9,881 nt of DNA, taken from an uncultured Clostridia bacterium (GTDB taxonomy: Bacteria > Bacillota > Clostridia > Christensenellales > Aristaeellaceae). Where the stretch lies: assembly GCA_946410395.1 (NCBI GenBank), contig CAMKAE010000068.1, positions 1-9,881 of the forward strand. Reading direction: 5' to 3'. A model generated the notes under the pieces. It saw nothing but the letters and a program-made list of their open reading frames with translations. It was not told the DNA's origin and searched no databases. Both the position numbers and the translations under genes were made by a program. This document shows, one piece after another, positions 7,135 to 9,881 of the stretch (its first letter is position 1; the number at the start of each line of letters is the position of its first letter).

Positions 7135-7884
7135 ATGCAGACAGTATGGATCGTAGGAGATTCCACCGTCGAATCCGGCCATGAGCTTCATTTCGGCTGG
7201 GGATGGGCGCTCCCGGCATTTCTCCGCGAGGACGTGCGGGTGAACAATCACGCCAAGGGCGGCTGCTCCACCCGCAGCTTTCTGCGGGAAGAACGCTTTG
7301 AGCCGGTGCGCGCGGGCATGCGGCGGGGCGACCTGCTGCTGATCCAGTTCGGGCACAACGACGAGAAGGACGACGACCGGCACACGGAGCCCTGGGCGGA
7401 CTATGCGCAGAACCTGACCTTTTTCTGCAAAGCGGCCCGGGAGGCCGGCGCGAGACCTGTCCTGGCGACCCCGGTGTCCAGGCGGTACTTTTCAGGAACG
7501 ACCTCCCTGCTATACACCCACGGGGAGTACGCGCCAGCCGTCCGCAAGACCGCGGCGCGCCTGCGGGTTCCGCTGTGCGACCTTGAGCGGAGCACGAGAA
7601 AGCTGTACCTGACCCTGGGCCCGGAGAAGACGGCGGAGCTTTTCGTGAACCTCCGGCCCGGCGAAAACCCGGCTTATCCGGACGGGCTGACGGACTTCAC
7701 CCACTTCAGCCGGGACGGCGCGATGGCGGCTGCGGGCCTGCTGGCGCTGGCCCTGGCTGCGTTCCCGGGGCCTGCACGGCTGCTGCGCCCGGACCCGCCG
7801 GCGACCGCTGTGCCGGAAGCAATTCTGCGCTCGTGCGAGGAAAGCGCGAATCGGGCTTGCAAAAGTCCGCAGGATCGGTTATAA
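7135..7884 (+). CDS. SGNH/GDSL esterase, rhamnogalacturonan acetylesterase-like
   Basis: This 249-aa protein fits the SGNH hydrolase family in its carbohydrate esterase 12 (rhamnogalacturonan acetylesterase, YesT/RhgT-like) version, which removes O-acetyl groups from pectic sugars. Block I is VGDST (7-11, Ser10 nucleophile). The block II glycine lies in NHAKGGCSTRSF (38-49). Block III is FGHND (72-76, Asn75). Block V is DFTHF (187-191), giving Asp187 and His190. No signal peptide is present, so it would act in the cytoplasm, perhaps on imported oligosaccharides. The gene starts 18 bases after the PBP stop, with AGGAGG at 7118-7123, 11 bases before the ATG, so it is very probably in the same operon. 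The last 40 or so residues after LALALAAFPG look like an unconserved tail. Its DNA contains the promoter for the next gene, and the TAA stop lies inside that -10 box. A wall- or glycan-acetyl role is an alternative to pectin. Confidence 0.88.
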   Translation: MQTVWIVGDSTVESGHELHFGWGWALPAFLREDVRVNNHAKGGCSTRSFLREERFEPVRAGMRRGDLLLIQFGHNDEKDDDRHTEPWADYAQNLTFFCKAAREAGARPVLATPVSRRYFSGTTSLLYTHGEYAPAVRKTAARLRVPLCDLERSTRKLYLTLGPEKTAELFVNLRPGENPAYPDGLTDFTHFSRDGAMAAAGLLALALAAFPGPARLLRPDPPATAVPEAILRSCEESANRACKSPQDRL

Positions 7885-7885
7885 T
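7857..7885 (+). promoter_or_regulatory. Promoter for the P-loop protein gene, inside the esterase 3' end
   Basis: TTGCAA (7857-7862), a 17-base spacer and a perfect TATAAT (7880-7885) lie 35 bases upstream of the ATG at 7921. The -10 box contains the esterase TAA stop (7882-7884). The downstream gene, possibly with thrC, can therefore be transcribed independently of the cell-wall operon. Confidence 0.78.
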
Positions 7886-7920
7886 TTCGTCAGCACAATA
7901 TCTCTGAGGAGGGATTTCCC

Positions 7921-8331
7921 ATGATTCAGATCATTGCAGGCAAGAAGGGTTCCGGCAAGACGAAGCGCCTGATCGACATGACCAACCAGACTGCCCAGGA
8001 GTCTGCGGGTGATGTGATTTTTCTCGACGACGACAACCGCTACATGTTCGACATTGACCACAAGGTCCGGTTCATCAACGCCGGTGAGTACCATGTGCAC
8101 ACGGCGGAGATGTTCCAGGGCTTCCTCTCCGGCATGCTGAGCCAGAACTTCGACATCAGCTGGATCTTCATCGACGCTTTCCTGAAGCTCTGCAAGACGG
8201 ACCTGCAGAGTGCGTCCTGGCTCTTTGACGCGATGGAGGAGCTGTGCGCAAAGCACAACGTGAACTTCGTCCTCTCCGTCTCCGCAGACCCCGCCGATCT
8301 GCCGGATTTCGTCACGAAGTACATCATCTGA
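7921..8331 (+). CDS. Small P-loop NTP-binding protein of unknown function
   Basis: I recognise only a P-loop fold in this 136-aa protein. Its N-terminus is strand-loop-helix with Walker A GKKGSGKT (7-14). A possible Walker B is WIFIDAF (81-87, Asp85), followed by a helix (LQSASWLFDAMEELCAKH) and a strand NFVLSVSAD (115-123). The order resembles small AAA-like or nucleotide-kinase-like folds, but there is no lid, arginine finger or nucleic-acid motif I can name. It is very short for an ATPase and has no signal peptide or membrane segment, so it is cytoplasmic. It has its own promoter (7857-7885) and a strong GAGGAGGG ribosome site (7906-7913) 7 bases before the ATG. It lies 75 bases upstream of threonine synthase. 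Clostridial genomes often carry similar small P-loop proteins annotated as hypothetical (from memory). NTP binding is likely, hydrolysis and role unknown. Confidence 0.85.
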   Translation: MIQIIAGKKGSGKTKRLIDMTNQTAQESAGDVIFLDDDNRYMFDIDHKVRFINAGEYHVHTAEMFQGFLSGMLSQNFDISWIFIDAFLKLCKTDLQSASWLFDAMEELCAKHNVNFVLSVSADPADLPDFVTKYII

Positions 8332-8353
8332 CATTCACCCTCGACATTCCAAC

Positions 8354-8383
8354 GGGCGGCAGCGAAATCTGCCGCCTGATTCT
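8354..8383 (+). terminator. GC-rich hairpin between the P-loop gene and thrC (weak terminator or attenuator)
   Basis: An 8-bp perfect stem, GGCGGCAG (8355-8362) with CTGCCGCC (8369-8376), encloses a 6-base loop CGAAAT. It can be extended by a G-T pair. The following TGATTCTGT is only mildly T-rich, so termination would be partial. No clear promoter lies between it and thrC, so read-through is probably needed for thrC expression. It could instead be an RNA-stability hairpin. Confidence 0.5.
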
Positions 8384-8406
8384 GTAAACCCGGAGGAAGA
8401 AATCCC

Positions 8407-9881
8407 ATGTCGTATCTGTCCACTCGCGGCGGCGCCGTGGTCACGGCTTCCCAGGCCATCCTGACAGGCCTGGCCCCCAACGGCGGCCTCTATGTTCCGG
8501 CCATGTTCCCGCAGGTCGACCTGGCCTGGATCACCGGCCTGATGCAGAAGTCCTATCCGCAGCGCGCGGCCGCCGTGCTGTCGCTGTTCCTGGAGGACTA
8601 TACGCCGCAGGAGATCGCCGACGCGGCAAACGCCGCCTACACGCCGGAGCGCTTTGACGATCCCGCGATCGTCCCGCTGCGCAGGCTGGACGGCAATACC
8701 TGGCTGATGGAGCTGTTCCACGGGCCCACACTGGCCTTCAAGGACATGGCGCTGCAGATTCTTCCGCACCTGATCCGGCAGGCTGCCCGCAAGAACGGTG
8801 AAAAACGGGAGATCAGCATCCTGGTGGCCACTAGCGGCGATACAGGCAAGGCGGCGCTGGAGGGCTTCCTGGACGTGCCGGGCACCAGCTGCACTGTGTT
8901 CTATCCCGAGCAGGGCGTCAGCGACGTGCAGAAACTGCAGATGACCACGACCGGCGGCGCGAACACCCGCGTCATCGCCGTGGACGGGAACTTCGACGAC
9001 GCCCAGACCGGCGTCAAGGCCCTCTTTGCCTCCGCGGACTTCGGGCAGGCCATGCACCGCAGCGGCCGCGTGCTTTCCTCCGCCAACAGCATCAACTTCG
9101 GCCGCCTCGTGCCGCAGGTGGTCTACTATTTCAGCACCTATGCGGATCTGGTGGGCTCCGGGGCCATCGCCGCGGGAGAGCCCGTGAACTTTGTGGTACC
9201 CACAGGCAACTTCGGCGACATCCTGGCCGGCTGGTACGCGAAGAACATGGGCCTGCCGGTGGGCAAGCTGATCTGCGCCAGCAACCGCAACCGGGTGCTC
9301 ACGGACTTCATCACCTCGGGCGTCTATTCCACCCACCGGGTGTTCTTCAAGACGGCCTCGCCCTCGATGGACATTCTGGTCTCCTCCAACCTGGAGCGCC
9401 TTCTGTACGAGGCGGCGGACCGGGACGGAGAGCTGGTGAGCGTCTGGATGCGGCAGCTGAAGGAATGCGGCAGCTACAGCATCGGGGAGCAGCGGCTGGA
9501 GTGGATCTGGAAGTCCTTCGCCGCAGGCTGTGCGGATGACGTGGATACAGCGGCCGCCGTGGCATCCCTGTATGCAACGTCGGGCTGTGTGGTGGACCCG
9601 CACACCGGTGTGGCGGTCAGCGTCCTGAACCGCTACCGCCGGGAGAGCAACGACCACACTCCGACCGTTATCGTCTCCACGGCCAGCCCGTACAAGTTCT
9701 GCCGCGACGTGCTTGCGGCGATCAAAGGCCCGGAGAGCGTGGAGGGCAAGGATGCCTTCGCCTGCGCGGATGCGCTGGAGGCGCTCACCGGCGTGCCCGT
9801 ACCCGCACAGGTCCGGGCGTTGCGCGATCTGCCCGTGCTGCACACCGCGCGCTGCGCGAAGGACGAGCAGAGCATGGCAGC
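8407..9881 (+). CDS. thrC: Threonine synthase, partial at the right edge
   Basis: Threonine synthase is a pyridoxal-phosphate enzyme that converts O-phosphohomoserine to threonine and phosphate, the last step of threonine synthesis in the cytoplasm. The window holds 491 codons and no stop. Bacterial enzymes of this long class are usually close to this size, so only a few residues should be missing. The N-terminus is typical (MSYLSTRGG, then APNGGLYVP at 23-31). HGPTLAFKDMALQ (105-117) carries the cofactor lysine Lys112. SGDTGKA (143-149) and PTGNFGDILAG (265-275) bind the cofactor phosphate or substrate. SANSINFGRLVPQ (225-237) and DPHTGVA (397-403) are also conserved. GGAGG (8392-8396) lies 10 bases before the ATG. 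No homoserine pathway gene, threonine leader peptide or T-box is seen upstream. The gene probably depends on the promoter at 7857-7885 and is separated from the P-loop gene by a hairpin. Confidence 0.96.
   Translation, partial: MSYLSTRGGAVVTASQAILTGLAPNGGLYVPAMFPQVDLAWITGLMQKSYPQRAAAVLSLFLEDYTPQEIADAANAAYTPERFDDPAIVPLRRLDGNTWLMELFHGPTLAFKDMALQILPHLIRQAARKNGEKREISILVATSGDTGKAALEGFLDVPGTSCTVFYPEQGVSDVQKLQMTTTGGANTRVIAVDGNFDDAQTGVKALFASADFGQAMHRSGRVLSSANSINFGRLVPQVVYYFSTYADLVGSGAIAAGEPVNFVVPTGNFGDILAGWYAKNMGLPVGKLICASNRNRVLTDFITSGVYSTHRVFFKTASPSMDILVSSNLERLLYEAADRDGELVSVWMRQLKECGSYSIGEQRLEWIWKSFAAGCADDVDTAAAVASLYATSGCVVDPHTGVAVSVLNRYRRESNDHTPTVIVSTASPYKFCRDVLAAIKGPESVEGKDAFACADALEALTGVPVPAQVRALRDLPVLHTARCAKDEQSMA

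Noticed and set aside
8335..9843. A 502-codon open frame antisense to threonine synthase
   Set aside because: It lies fully opposite a gene with clear catalytic motifs. Its translation is rich in His, Gly, Arg and Ala with no recognisable motif, as expected from GC-rich third positions that remove antisense stops.

Overview
The window is GC-rich (by eye about 60% or more), densely coded and entirely protein-coding plus short regulatory gaps. It looks like a chromosomal segment of a GC-rich anaerobic Bacillota/Clostridia-type bacterium. The grounds are strong GGAGG ribosome binding sites, sigma-A-type promoters with 17-bp spacers, a class A penicillin-binding protein with an acidic cytoplasmic N-terminus and cysteine-bearing C-terminal tail, a WYL regulator, and a small orphan P-loop protein of a kind I associate with Clostridia. 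The taxonomic call is inference. I see no rRNA, tRNA, CRISPR array, insertion sequence, integrase or phage gene.

Left part, minus strand (1-3056): a HerA-like (DUF853/YjgR-type) ATPase at 16-1944 and, upstream of it, a WYL-domain transcriptional regulator at 2071-2985. Each has its own well-formed promoter. An intrinsic terminator at 2030-2052 closes the WYL gene just before the herA-like promoter, so the two are probably separate transcription units.

Middle part, plus strand (3224-7884): a divergent promoter starts a three-gene run of a polysaccharide deacetylase-family protein (3287-4117), a large bifunctional class A penicillin-binding protein (4198-7116) and an SGNH/GDSL esterase resembling rhamnogalacturonan acetylesterases (7135-7884). 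The short gaps (80 and 18 bases) and the lack of a convincing terminator suggest one operon built round cell-wall synthesis and acyl-group removal from carbohydrate. Neither hydrolase shows a signal peptide, which is odd beside a membrane-anchored peptidoglycan polymerase.

Right part, plus strand (7857-9881): a promoter buried in the last codons of the esterase gene (its -10 box contains the esterase stop codon) drives a 136-aa P-loop protein of unknown function (7921-8331). After a 75-base gap holding a GC-rich hairpin comes threonine synthase, thrC (8407 onward), which runs off the right edge with probably only a few C-terminal residues missing.

Overall this is mostly ordinary core and housekeeping sequence. 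I did not find a convincing new multi-gene system. The points most worth a second look are the orphan P-loop protein next to thrC, the repeat-bearing tail of the HerA-like ATPase, the insertion and cysteine-rich tail of the penicillin-binding protein, and a phased A-tract repeat in the divergent intergenic region.
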